NCBI GenBank assembly: GCA_903873805.1
Contig: CAIQQB010000032.1
Location: 1 to 64,000, forward strand
Reading direction: 5' to 3'
From: an uncultured Opitutia bacterium
GTDB taxonomy: Bacteria > Verrucomicrobiota > Verrucomicrobiia > Opitutales > Opitutaceae
DNA: 64,000 bases
Shown: in pieces, positions 1 through 7,917 of the stretch
Layout: every line of letters begins with the position of its first letter
How positions within the stretch are numbered: the stretch's first letter is position 1
Notes under the pieces: generated by a model
Seen by the model: only the letters and a program-made list of their open reading frames with translations
Databases searched by the model: none
Told to the model about the DNA's origin: nothing
Translations under genes and position numbers: made by a program

Positions 1-170
1 GGGCTTTCAGATCGGGACTGTGCTGACGTCGTTTCTTTGACATAGGGATCGTTGTGCTGACTTTGGGTTAACGATCCGACCTGTCCAGTTTCCGGGGACC
101 ACCTCAAAGATCGTAATATCATAAGTTCTATCTGTGGGACAACACCGTGCATTTACTATCAGAACCTGTA

Positions 171-200
171 GTCAATCCGAAGGGAGTCAATCCGAAGGGG
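171..200. repeat. 15-bp tandem duplication
   Basis: Two adjacent copies of GTCAATCCGAAGGG, each followed by one further base (A, then G), lie head to tail with a 15-bp period. There are only two copies and nothing spacer-like, so this is a local slippage duplication rather than an array. Confidence 0.7.
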
Positions 201-363
201 ACTGGCCGTGTTTTGATAGTTATGATCAAATTTGCGTTGCTGGAGGTATACCAAATAGGGCTGACAGCGGGAGCAAGCACGAGACAGTCGTGCACAATTC
301 AGCATCGCATAGCAAGATGGCTTTGCCGCGGGTTTTGGTGCGTTCTTGCGTTCAACATCTGTG

Positions 364-413
364 ATAGGGACGGCTCTCCGAGCCGTCCGCGGACGCTACG
401 GAGTGACGTCCCT
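364..413 (-). repeat. REP-like palindrome pair, GGACGG class
   Basis: An inner hairpin has stem GGACGGCT/AGCCGTCC with loop CTCCG (367-387). On its right is a second hairpin that, read on the minus strand, begins GTAG followed by GGACG...CGTCC. Outer GGGACG/CGTCCC arms join the two. The GTAG-plus-stem layout matches the other elements in this window. Confidence 0.65.
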
Positions 414-479
414 ACCGGTCGGAAGCTGTTTCTCGAGGTCCCATTTGCTAGCGGCGGCGGTCTGAAGAGCGCAGTTCTC

Positions 480-503
480 GCGGGGTGAGGGCACCCCGCC
501 TAC
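480..503 (-). repeat. REP-like element, GCGGGGTG stem class
   Basis: Read on the minus strand this is GTAG followed by a perfect 8-bp stem GCGGGGTG/CACCCCGC with loop CCCT. The same element recurs at 2842-2865 and 21812-21835. Confidence 0.8.
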
Positions 504-530
504 ATTTTGTGACTGTCGGTCTCTGAAGTT

Positions 531-615
531 CGTTCTCGTTCTCTTACTCGTTCTCGTGATCGAAAATTAAGAATCCAGACGTGAGAACGAGAATGAGAAG
601 GAGAACGAGAACGAT
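531..615. repeat. GAGAAC-hexamer inverted repeat, copy 1
   Basis: The left arm consists of iterated CGTTCT units and the right arm of iterated GAGAAC units, separated by an AT-richer spacer. The arms can pair into a long imperfect hairpin just beyond the lptD stop. Related copies lie at 40067-40159 and 42701-42768. Confidence 0.75.
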
Positions 616-659
616 AGGCAGCAGGCCAATCAGCGGGCATCAGACCAGGCACTCGCCGC

Positions 660-2738
660 TCAGAACTTCGCGAGCTCGATTTCGATGTTGAAGCCGAAGG
701 AGCCTTCGCGGCGGGGGCCCTGGTAGAATGACATCAGGTAGCGCACGCGCCAGACGTTGCCGAGGTTCTGGCTCAGGCCGTAGGAGTTCTCCACAAAGCG
801 ATGCTGGTGCTCGTCGTAATACACCCGGGCCAGCGCTTCGTAGACTTCGTTCAGGCGATACCGGCCCTCCAGCGCGTCCTCGCTGAGCTGCCCCTGCAGG
901 TAGTTCGTGCCGACCGTGACCGACCAGGCGTTGCCGTCGTGCAGCTTCAGGCTGGTGTTGAATTCGCGGAGCCCGCCCGTCTGCGGATCGATCCGGCTGA
1001 ACACATCCAGCCGCAGCCAGTTCGCCGGCATCACCGCGAACTCGCTCTGCACGGTGGAAAAGGCGCGCTGGCCGGGCTTCCGCGAGAGGAGCCAGTCGGC
1101 GGCGAGGTTGAGGGTCGCCAGGTCGCGCGAGCCGTATTTCGGGTCGCGCGTCTGCAGGGTGTTGTCGACGCCGAGGCGCAGGATGTTGGTGTTGGTGAGC
1201 TGGTCGATGTTGCGCTGGTCGGCGAGGTCGAGCGGCTGCAGGTAGGTCGAATAGACCTGGCGGTCGATGGCGGGGATGAAGGGCGTCCCGCTCGCGGCGG
1301 CGGGGATGTAGCGGTAGGACAGCGTCGGCGTCACGAGGTGGCGCAGCCCGTCGATGCCCCAGATCGCGTTCTTGTAGTCGTAGGTCGCGCTGGCCTGCAG
1401 TTCGGCGTCGGCCCCGACCTCGCCGAGCACGCGGGTGTAGTCGCTGCGGCCGCCGAGGGCCTGGTCATAGTAGGTCACGCGGCCGCCCGCGACAGGCGTG
1501 AAGGCGAACCAGTCCCGCGCGCGGAAGGGCCGCGAGACCTCGTAAACCGCGTCGGCCCGGTCGCTGTTCAGCGTGGGTCCGGTGACGGGCGGGGCCTCGC
1601 GCAGCACCGCGACGCTGGCCGAACCGCGTTCATAGAAGCCGGCGCCCATGGCGGTCGGCAGCAGGTCGGCGCGCACCTCGGGCAGGCGCTGTTCCACGTC
1701 CACGAAGTTGGTGGGATCGGCGCGGACGAAGGCGGAGAGAATGACGTTCTGGCCGGCATAGGTGGCCTCGAGAAAGCTGTCGGGCGTCTGCACCGGGAAG
1801 AAGTCGGCCGGGCGGAAGTCGCGCAGCACCTCGGAGTCCGACCAGTAGTTGAGCTCGCCGGTGATGGTGACCTGGTCGCCGATCTGCTCGTGGTGGTCCC
1901 ACTCGACGAAGCCGCGGTTGGGCCGGATGGGCCGCCCGAGGATGTCGGTCAGGCGGCTGCCATAGTCGTTGATGAAGCCGGTGCGCAGGCGGTCCGCCAC
2001 CGACAGGCCGGGCTCGTCAACCTTGTAGGATGCTTCCGGTCCGTAAAGCAGACCGCGGTTGGAGTAAAAGCCGAGGTCGCCCCCGAGCTTGAGGTCGGGC
2101 GCCACCGGGGCGAGCAGGCCGACATCGGCGAACGCGCCGAGCGAAGACCGGTAGCCCACGCGGATGGAGAGCAGCTCGAAGAGCGGGTCCTTGACCGACT
2201 GGTTGAAGGTGGGCAGCGGGAGAAACTTGAAGGCCCCGAAACCGAGCCGGGCGTTGTCCGCCCGCACCATCTTGCCCGGGGTGTAGGTCAGCGAATCGGC
2301 GCGCAGAGACGGCGTCCACGGACCGGGTTCGGAGTAGAAGAGCTGGGCGTCGTGGATGGTGACCGCAGAAGTGTCGCCGACCAGGCCGCTGCCGGAGACA
2401 TAAAGGGGCGAGTCGCCGAGCCGCAGGCCCTTCACCGAGTAGCTGCGCGCGGTGAGATGGTAGGTGATTTCGTCGGCCAGCAGCCGCTGCGTGCCACGCG
2501 TGAGGGAAACGTTGCCCCGGGCGACGACGACCTGGGTGGTGTAGTTGTAGTGGAGCTCGTCGGCCAGCAGCAGCACATCCTCGTACGTAAGGTGGGTATT
2601 GCCGATAAAGACGGTTTCCGTGGCGTTGGTTTCGGACCGGTCACCACCAATCTTCAGCCCGGGCAGCCAATCGATGGCGGCATGAGCCAGGACGGCGGTG
2701 GCGATTAACAGGACGGAGAAAAAACGGCGGAGGATCAC
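660..2738 (-). CDS. lptD: LPS-assembly outer-membrane protein LptD
   Basis: LptD is the outer-membrane beta-barrel that receives lipopolysaccharide from the periplasmic Lpt bridge and inserts it into the outer leaflet. The chosen GTG start gives 692 residues beginning VILRRFFSVLLIATAVLAHA, a good Sec signal peptide. An OstA/LptA-like N-terminal region (about residues 28-130, with GNTHLTYEDVLLLADEL and VARGNVSLTRGTQRLLADEI) is followed by a long barrel region rich in alternating Tyr/aromatic strands and ending in EIELAKF. A frame open to 3065 adds 109 residues, but these cross two palindromic repeats and precede the signal peptide, so that start was rejected. No clear Shine-Dalgarno is visible. 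E. coli LptD is somewhat longer (784). It is transcribed alone here, with no lptE or surA neighbour in view. Confidence 0.85.
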   Translation of the reverse strand: MILRRFFSVLLIATAVLAHAAIDWLPGLKIGGDRSETNATETVFIGNTHLTYEDVLLLADELHYNYTTQVVVARGNVSLTRGTQRLLADEITYHLTARSYSVKGLRLGDSPLYVSGSGLVGDTSAVTIHDAQLFYSEPGPWTPSLRADSLTYTPGKMVRADNARLGFGAFKFLPLPTFNQSVKDPLFELLSIRVGYRSSLGAFADVGLLAPVAPDLKLGGDLGFYSNRGLLYGPEASYKVDEPGLSVADRLRTGFINDYGSRLTDILGRPIRPNRGFVEWDHHEQIGDQVTITGELNYWSDSEVLRDFRPADFFPVQTPDSFLEATYAGQNVILSAFVRADPTNFVDVEQRLPEVRADLLPTAMGAGFYERGSASVAVLREAPPVTGPTLNSDRADAVYEVSRPFRARDWFAFTPVAGGRVTYYDQALGGRSDYTRVLGEVGADAELQASATYDYKNAIWGIDGLRHLVTPTLSYRYIPAAASGTPFIPAIDRQVYSTYLQPLDLADQRNIDQLTNTNILRLGVDNTLQTRDPKYGSRDLATLNLAADWLLSRKPGQRAFSTVQSEFAVMPANWLRLDVFSRIDPQTGGLREFNTSLKLHDGNAWSVTVGTNYLQGQLSEDALEGRYRLNEVYEALARVYYDEHQHRFVENSYGLSQNLGNVWRVRYLMSFYQGPRREGSFGFNIEIELAKF

Positions 2739-2841
2739 GTTGGCTTGGGAGCAAAGGCAGCCCCGGTGCCGCAAGCAAGCCAAGGCTGCAGACTTGATCG
2801 AGCTGCGACCCAGCCAGCATCTGGTCGCATCGGCATGAAAT

Positions 2842-2899
2842 GTAGGCGGGGTGCCCTCACCCCGCGGGAACGAACGCGGGGTGAGAGCGCCCCGCCCAC
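2842..2899. repeat. REP pair (BIME-like), GCGGGGTG class
   Basis: GTAG at 2842-2845 is followed by stem GCGGGGTG/CACCCCGC (2846-2865). About ten bases later a second related hairpin (2876-2895) ends in CCAC. The two face each other as in bacterial interspersed mosaic elements. The pair lies between lptD and the divergent hydrolase gene. Confidence 0.75.
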
Positions 2900-2968
2900 A
2901 GATCCAACTGCACGGCCCGGCAGGAAACTTACTTAGGCTCGCATGATAGCCTGACGAACGCCCAAACC

Positions 2969-3025
2969 CCCTGCCTTCACGCGCAGGGCTACATTTCCGA
3001 GGTAGCCCGCCGCGTGAGCGACGGG
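2969..3025. repeat. REP pair, CCCTGC and CCCG classes
   Basis: On the minus strand, GTAG is followed by CCCTGC/GCAGGG (2969-2992). On the plus strand, GTAG at 3002-3005 is followed by an imperfect hairpin opening CCCG and closing CGGG (3006-3025). They point away from each other over a 9-bp gap. With the pair at 2842-2899 they account for most of the 417-bp gap 2739-3155, where I see no gene. Confidence 0.6.
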
Positions 3026-3155
3026 ACTTGAGGCACCACCCACGCGAGGCTAAAGCGCGAGCCATCAGTTGAAGCGCCCAGCGGGCTTTTGGGCTTCTGT
3101 TTCATCGCCGGTCACGGTATCGTTTTTTGTCCGTACTCCAACCCCGCCCCACCCC

Positions 3156-5657
3156 ATGCAAAGGAAGCTAATTCTGGCCGTGCTGGCCGGACTGTCCCTG
3201 TCATTGCCGCTATCCGCGATGAACCCGGCCGAGCAGCGCGACTACCTCGACCACCTGCGCCAGATCCTGCCCGCCGTGCCCTCCTGGGACCAATGGCTAC
3301 AGACGTCCGGCGAGCTCCCGCCCGACTTCGACGCCCTGCCCAAGCAGAACCGCCTGCCCGACCCGCTGACGTTTAGCGACGGCCGTGCGGTGCGCTACCC
3401 GGCGGACTGGGCGGCGCGGCGCGAGGAGATCAAGCGGCTGTTCGAAAAATATGACGTTGGCTCGATCCCGCCCAAGCCGAAGCTCGACCAAGTCGTGCCG
3501 GTGAGCGAAACGGTGTCCGACGGTTCCGCGCCGGCGGCAGGGGGCGCGCGCGGCGGATTCGGCGGGCCCGGCCCGGCGCCCAAAGGCGCGGTGACCCGCG
3601 TGGTCCGGTTGCAATACGGTCCGGGCAGCCAGGCTTCGCTCCAGGTGACGGTGACGCTGCCGCCGGGCGACGGTCCGTTTCCGGTGCTGATCGGTGGCAC
3701 CAACGCCATCCTCGCCCGCGGCTACATCAACTGCACGTTTCCCAACAGCGTCGACCAGGTGACGGACCTGCCGGCGCTTTATCCCGGCTACGACTTCGGC
3801 ACGATGGGGCAGCAGGCCCTGCGCGTGCAGATGATCGTGGACTACCTTTACACGCTGCCGCAGGTGGACAAAGCCCGCATCGCGATCACGGGTTACTCCC
3901 GCCTCGGCAAGATGGCGGTCATCGCCGCCGCCTGGGACGACCGCATCGCGGCGGTGGTCGCGGGCAGCACCGGCGTCGGCGGCGTGGTGCCGTGGCGCCT
4001 GGGCGGCGAGCGCAACCAGGCCGAGAGCATCCAGTCCACCACCCTGATGTTCCCCCTCTGGTTCACCCAACGCCTGCGCTTCTTCGCCGGCCGCGAGGAC
4101 CGGCTGCCCGTCGACGGCAACCTGCTCGTCGCGCTCCTCGCCCCGCGGTCCTGCCTGATTGAATACGGGCTGAACGACGAGGTCTCGAACGACTTCGCCA
4201 GCGAGGCGGTCCTGCAAAACGTCGCCCCACTGTTCAAGCTGGCCGGCCGGCCCGACGCCGTCGGCCTCCTGCGCCTGCCCGGCACCCACGGGGCCAACAA
4301 CCTCGACCTGTGCCTCGACTGGCTCGACCTCCAGTTCGGGCGCGCCCCGCTCGCCGGCACCAAGTGGGAAAACCATCCCCTGTTCGCCTGGGATTTCGAG
4401 CAGTGGCGCCATCGGCAGACGGACGGCTTTAGCCTGACGAAGTTCCCGGCGCATCCGACCGGCGACCTGCTGCTCACCGATTCCGGGGCGGCGATCACCA
4501 GCCAAGCCGCCTGGGAGGCGAAGGCCGCGACCATCCGGCTGAACGTTGGCTGGATGCTCGGGTCGGTGTTTCCCGTCGACGAATCGGTCCCGGTGGCGAT
4601 CGATCCGCTGGAGGGCCGGCCTCCCGCGCCGGCTCCGCGGGGCGGCGGTCCCGGCGGCGGTCCGCCCCGCGCGGGCGCGACGGGGGCGCGCGGAGGCGCA
4701 GCGCCAGCGTTTCCCCTGGGCTCGTCCCTGCCGGCGCCGGTCGCCGGACTGGTGACCCGCAGCTCGGCCGAACTCGCCTGGCTCGCGCCGCAACGCGAGG
4801 CCACCAGCGTCCGGACGATCAGCTTCGGTGAGAATCTCAAGGGCGACCTGTATTATCCCGCCGGCACGCCGCCCGGCACCAAGCTGCCCACCGTCATCTG
4901 GTTGCACGGCTACAGCTATCCCCTCGGCTACATGTGGGTCTACAAACGCGACCTGCACCCCATCCTCTCGCTGGTGGCGGCCGGCTACGCGGTGTTCGCC
5001 TACGACCAGAGCGGCTTCGGCAGCCGCATGGGCGAGTTCGCGCGGTTCTACGAACGCTACCCGCACTGGTCGCAGTTTGGCCGCCTCGTGGCCGACGCCC
5101 GCGCCGCCGTCGATGCTTTGCAGCACGACGAACTCGTGGCCCCGGACAACCTCTCGCTCTACGGCTACGAGCTGGGCGGAACCGTTGCACTCTACACTGC
5201 GGCCCTTGAACCGCGGGTGAAGGGGGTCATCTCTTTCTGCGGTTTCACGCCCATGCGCACCGACACCGCCGACAAGGGTGCAGGCGGTCTCGCCCGTTTC
5301 AGCGTGGACCGCGGTCTGCTGCCCCGGCTCGGCCTCTTTATCGGGCACGAGTCGCAGCTGCCCTATGACTATGACGGCCTGATCGGCGCCATCGCACCGC
5401 GCCCGGTCAGCGTGGTCGCCCCCCTGCTCGACCGCGACGCCTCGCCGGCCGACGTGCATGCCACCGTCGAGCGGGCCCGCGGCGTTTACGCGCTCTACGG
5501 CGCCGCCGACAAACTGAAGCTCGACGAACCCTGGGACTACGCCCGCTCCCCGGAAGTTACGCAGAACCGCGCCATCGCCTGGCTGAAATCCGTGCTGCCC
5601 GCCCCCACCCCGGCCGCGCCCGCCAGCCCGGGCACGCCAACCGCCGCCAACTTCTGA
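3156..5657 (+). CDS. secreted two-domain alpha/beta hydrolase, CE15-like N-terminal half
   Basis: This predicted secreted 833-residue protein starts at ATG 3156 with signal MQRKLILAVLAGLSLSLPLSA; an in-frame TTG at 3069 precedes the signal and was rejected. The N-terminal half carries GYSRLGK (Ser248), then STGVGG and GTHGANNLDLCLDW (His378). This is the nucleophile and His pattern of CE15 glucuronoyl esterases, which cut lignin-glucuronate esters. A Gly/Pro-rich linker (about 483-535) leads to a second alpha/beta-hydrolase domain (about 560-820) with LPTVIWLHGYS. There the nucleophile elbow reads GYELG, with Glu672 where Ser or Cys is normal. The second domain may be a pseudo-esterase or binding module. 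The gene is followed after 20 bp by two PL4 lyase genes, implying joint action on plant cell-wall polysaccharide. Substrate is inferred. Confidence 0.72.
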   Translation: MQRKLILAVLAGLSLSLPLSAMNPAEQRDYLDHLRQILPAVPSWDQWLQTSGELPPDFDALPKQNRLPDPLTFSDGRAVRYPADWAARREEIKRLFEKYDVGSIPPKPKLDQVVPVSETVSDGSAPAAGGARGGFGGPGPAPKGAVTRVVRLQYGPGSQASLQVTVTLPPGDGPFPVLIGGTNAILARGYINCTFPNSVDQVTDLPALYPGYDFGTMGQQALRVQMIVDYLYTLPQVDKARIAITGYSRLGKMAVIAAAWDDRIAAVVAGSTGVGGVVPWRLGGERNQAESIQSTTLMFPLWFTQRLRFFAGREDRLPVDGNLLVALLAPRSCLIEYGLNDEVSNDFASEAVLQNVAPLFKLAGRPDAVGLLRLPGTHGANNLDLCLDWLDLQFGRAPLAGTKWENHPLFAWDFEQWRHRQTDGFSLTKFPAHPTGDLLLTDSGAAITSQAAWEAKAATIRLNVGWMLGSVFPVDESVPVAIDPLEGRPPAPAPRGGGPGGGPPRAGATGARGGAAPAFPLGSSLPAPVAGLVTRSSAELAWLAPQREATSVRTISFGENLKGDLYYPAGTPPGTKLPTVIWLHGYSYPLGYMWVYKRDLHPILSLVAAGYAVFAYDQSGFGSRMGEFARFYERYPHWSQFGRLVADARAAVDALQHDELVAPDNLSLYGYELGGTVALYTAALEPRVKGVISFCGFTPMRTDTADKGAGGLARFSVDRGLLPRLGLFIGHESQLPYDYDGLIGAIAPRPVSVVAPLLDRDASPADVHATVERARGVYALYGAADKLKLDEPWDYARSPEVTQNRAIAWLKSVLPAPTPAAPASPGTPTAANF

Positions 5658-5677
5658 ACCCCTCACCCCGTGCCGTC

Positions 5678-7888
5678 ATGAAACTCACCCCTGTCCGCCT
5701 CGCCGCCGCACTCCTGACCTTGCTTGCGCCCGCCCTCCGGGCCAGCACCCCCGCCACGTCCGGTCCGCCGGTGACGGTCACCGAAACCGGCCCGTTCTTC
5801 GCCTTGGACAATGGCGTCGTCACGGCGTTGGTCGCCAAGGATTCGGGCGACCTCGTGTCGTTCAAGTTCAAGGGCCAGGAAATGTTCGCCACCTTCCTCA
5901 CGGCGGAGGGCCAACCCGACATGGAGCGCGACCCCTCGGGCGAAAATCTCAACGGCCTGAACCGCGGCATGACCGACCACCAGTATGGCTTCTGGTCACA
6001 TGATGCCATGGGCGTACGCGGGACCGCACCGGCGGTCGCCACCGTCACCATCGATCCGAAGGCCAACGGCGGCACCCGCGCGGAGGTTTCCGTCAAGGGC
6101 CTGGCGAACGGCCGCAAGATGGGCACCGGCCCGGGCGCCAACACCGCGCAGTCGGGCGAGGGCAATTTCGCCGCCGATGTCGAGATCCGCTACGCGCTCG
6201 AGCGGGGCGCGGCGGGCGTCTACACCTACTGCACCTTCGACCACCCGGCGTCCTATCCGGCCACCACCATCACCGAGGCGCGGTTCGGCATGAAGCTGGC
6301 CGACATGTTTGACTGGATGCTCGTGGACGCCACCGCGCACCGGAACAAGCTCTACCCGAAAGAATCCCGCGAAAACAAATATTCCTACACCGTCGACCAG
6401 TTCGACAACCGCGCCTACGGCTGGGCGAGCTCGACGAAAAACTTCGGCTGTTTCCTGATCCATCCCTCGATGGAATACATGAGCGGCGGCCCGACCAAGG
6501 TCGAGTTTCTCTGCCACCGCGACACCAACGCCATCGCGGCGCCGACCGTGCTGAATTACTGGCGCAGCAGCCACTATGGCGGCGCGGGCGTGAGCGTCGC
6601 CGCCGGCGAGGAGTGGTCGAAGGTCATCGGGCCGTTCCTCATCTACGCGAACACCGGCCCGGATCCGCAGGCCCTGCGACAGGACGCGATCGCGTTGCAA
6701 CAACAGGAGGAAGCGCGCTGGCCCTACGACTGGGTCGCCGGCGTTGATTATCCGCACCACGACGGGCGCAGCAACGTCACCGGCCAGCTGGTGCTGAACG
6801 ATCCCCTCATGCCCGGCGCCAAGATGTCGCACGTGCTGGTGGGTCTCGCCTTTCCCGACGCCCCGGGTGGTCCCGGCGGACCGGGCGGTCGCGCGGGGGT
6901 CAGCTGGCAGACCGACGCCAAGCACTATGAATTTTGGGCACGTGGCAGTGACGACGGCCGGTTCACCATCCCCGACGTCCGACCCGGCACCTACCAGATG
7001 CACGCCATCGCCGACGGCGTGCTCGGTGAGTTTACCCAGGCGAGCGTCACGGTCGAGGCCGGCAAGCCGCTCGACTTCGGCAAGATCAACTGGGCGCCCG
7101 TGCGCTACGGCCGGCAGCTTTGGGACATCGGCGTCGCCAACCGCAGCCCGGAGGAATTCTACAAGGGCGACGACTGGTGGAACCCCACCATCCAGACTTT
7201 TTACGCCACGGCCTTTCCGAGCGACGTGAATTACGTCATTGGGAAAAGTGACTACACCAGGGATTGGTTTTACATGCAGATCCCGCATGCCAGCGACGCG
7301 GCCATCGCCGCCGCCGCCGCGCGGGCCAGCGCGCCGCCGCGCGGCGCGCTCCCGGGCGAGACCCCGCCGGGCCGCGGTGGTCCCAGCGCGGGCGCAGCCC
7401 CCGGCCTGATGCCCGGGGTGCCGACACAAAGCGGCGGCGCGACGGTGGCCGGCGGTGTGCGCGGCGGTGCCCCAGGTGCAATCCCCGGCGGACGCGGTGG
7501 ACCCGGCGGATTCGGCGGCGGCGCCGCCGTGCAAGGCCGTGAGTCAGCATGGAAGGTGTCGTGGGACATGCCATTGCCCGGCAAGGGCACGGCGGTGCTG
7601 CGCGTCGCCCTGATCCGCACCAATGCCGGCGCGATTCCCGTCTCGCTCAACGGCGAAGCCGTGGGGAGCGTCGGACCCTTGCAGCGCGACGGCGGCCTCG
7701 ACTCCACCGGTCTGGGCGTCCGGGGCATCTGGCACGAATACGCGCTCCCAATAGACGCCTCCAAGCTCAAGTCCGGCACCAACACGCTGACCCTCACGAT
7801 TCCCGCCGGCCCGCTCGGCGCCGGCGTGGATTACGACTATGTGCGCTTTGAGCTGAACGAGGACCAGCCGTTTGGCGCAACGCCATAA
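5678..7888 (+). CDS. rhamnogalacturonan lyase-like PL4 protein, copy 1
   Basis: PL4 enzymes cleave the rhamnogalacturonan-I backbone of pectin by beta-elimination. This 736-residue protein has a signal peptide (MKLTPVRLAAALLTLLAPALRA). The N-terminal catalytic domain opens with FALDNGVVTALVAK and SFKFKGQEMF. A FnIII-like middle domain follows (about 385-465, with GRFTIPDVRPGTYQMHAIADGVLGEF). The C-terminal carbohydrate-binding-like domain carries RQLWDIGVANRSPEEF and DVNYVIGKSDYTRDWFYMQI. A Gly/Pro/Ala-rich insertion (about 547-622) interrupts the C-terminal domain and is absent from the neighbouring paralogue. Another copy follows 29 bp downstream and a third lies at 45177-47312. Family call is strong; exact substrate is inferred. 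Confidence 0.85.
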   Translation: MKLTPVRLAAALLTLLAPALRASTPATSGPPVTVTETGPFFALDNGVVTALVAKDSGDLVSFKFKGQEMFATFLTAEGQPDMERDPSGENLNGLNRGMTDHQYGFWSHDAMGVRGTAPAVATVTIDPKANGGTRAEVSVKGLANGRKMGTGPGANTAQSGEGNFAADVEIRYALERGAAGVYTYCTFDHPASYPATTITEARFGMKLADMFDWMLVDATAHRNKLYPKESRENKYSYTVDQFDNRAYGWASSTKNFGCFLIHPSMEYMSGGPTKVEFLCHRDTNAIAAPTVLNYWRSSHYGGAGVSVAAGEEWSKVIGPFLIYANTGPDPQALRQDAIALQQQEEARWPYDWVAGVDYPHHDGRSNVTGQLVLNDPLMPGAKMSHVLVGLAFPDAPGGPGGPGGRAGVSWQTDAKHYEFWARGSDDGRFTIPDVRPGTYQMHAIADGVLGEFTQASVTVEAGKPLDFGKINWAPVRYGRQLWDIGVANRSPEEFYKGDDWWNPTIQTFYATAFPSDVNYVIGKSDYTRDWFYMQIPHASDAAIAAAAARASAPPRGALPGETPPGRGGPSAGAAPGLMPGVPTQSGGATVAGGVRGGAPGAIPGGRGGPGGFGGGAAVQGRESAWKVSWDMPLPGKGTAVLRVALIRTNAGAIPVSLNGEAVGSVGPLQRDGGLDSTGLGVRGIWHEYALPIDASKLKSGTNTLTLTIPAGPLGAGVDYDYVRFELNEDQPFGATP

Positions 7889-7917
7889 CCCGCAATTCTA
7901 TCGGCCGCCCCACCACC

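Larger units (their letters stand above)
1..659. other. intergenic region rich in repeats, no credible gene
   Basis: The first 659 bases hold no frame with recognisable protein content. Short open frames at 134-364 and 147-488 run through palindromic repeats and have no family features. The stretch contains a 15-bp tandem duplication (171-200), two GTAG-type hairpin elements (364-413 and 480-503) and a long GAGAAC-hexamer inverted repeat (531-615). The left edge may carry the end of a neighbouring element, but nothing identifiable remains. Confidence 0.6.

Noticed and set aside
171-200. CRISPR-like array
   Set aside because: Only two directly adjacent 15-bp copies with no spacers and no cas genes.
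147-488. Short open frames at the left edge
   Set aside because: They cross the 15-bp tandem duplication and two palindromic repeats, have no family signal and no start context.
801-2708. Long open frame antisense to lptD (and similar long antisense frames opposite most genes)
   Set aside because: High GC keeps antisense frames open. The translations are low-complexity Val/Arg/Gly/Glu-rich with no domains, while the opposite strand encodes a recognised protein.
2739-3065. Extension of LptD upstream of the GTG start
   Set aside because: The extra 109 residues are translated from REP palindromes and precede a proper signal peptide.
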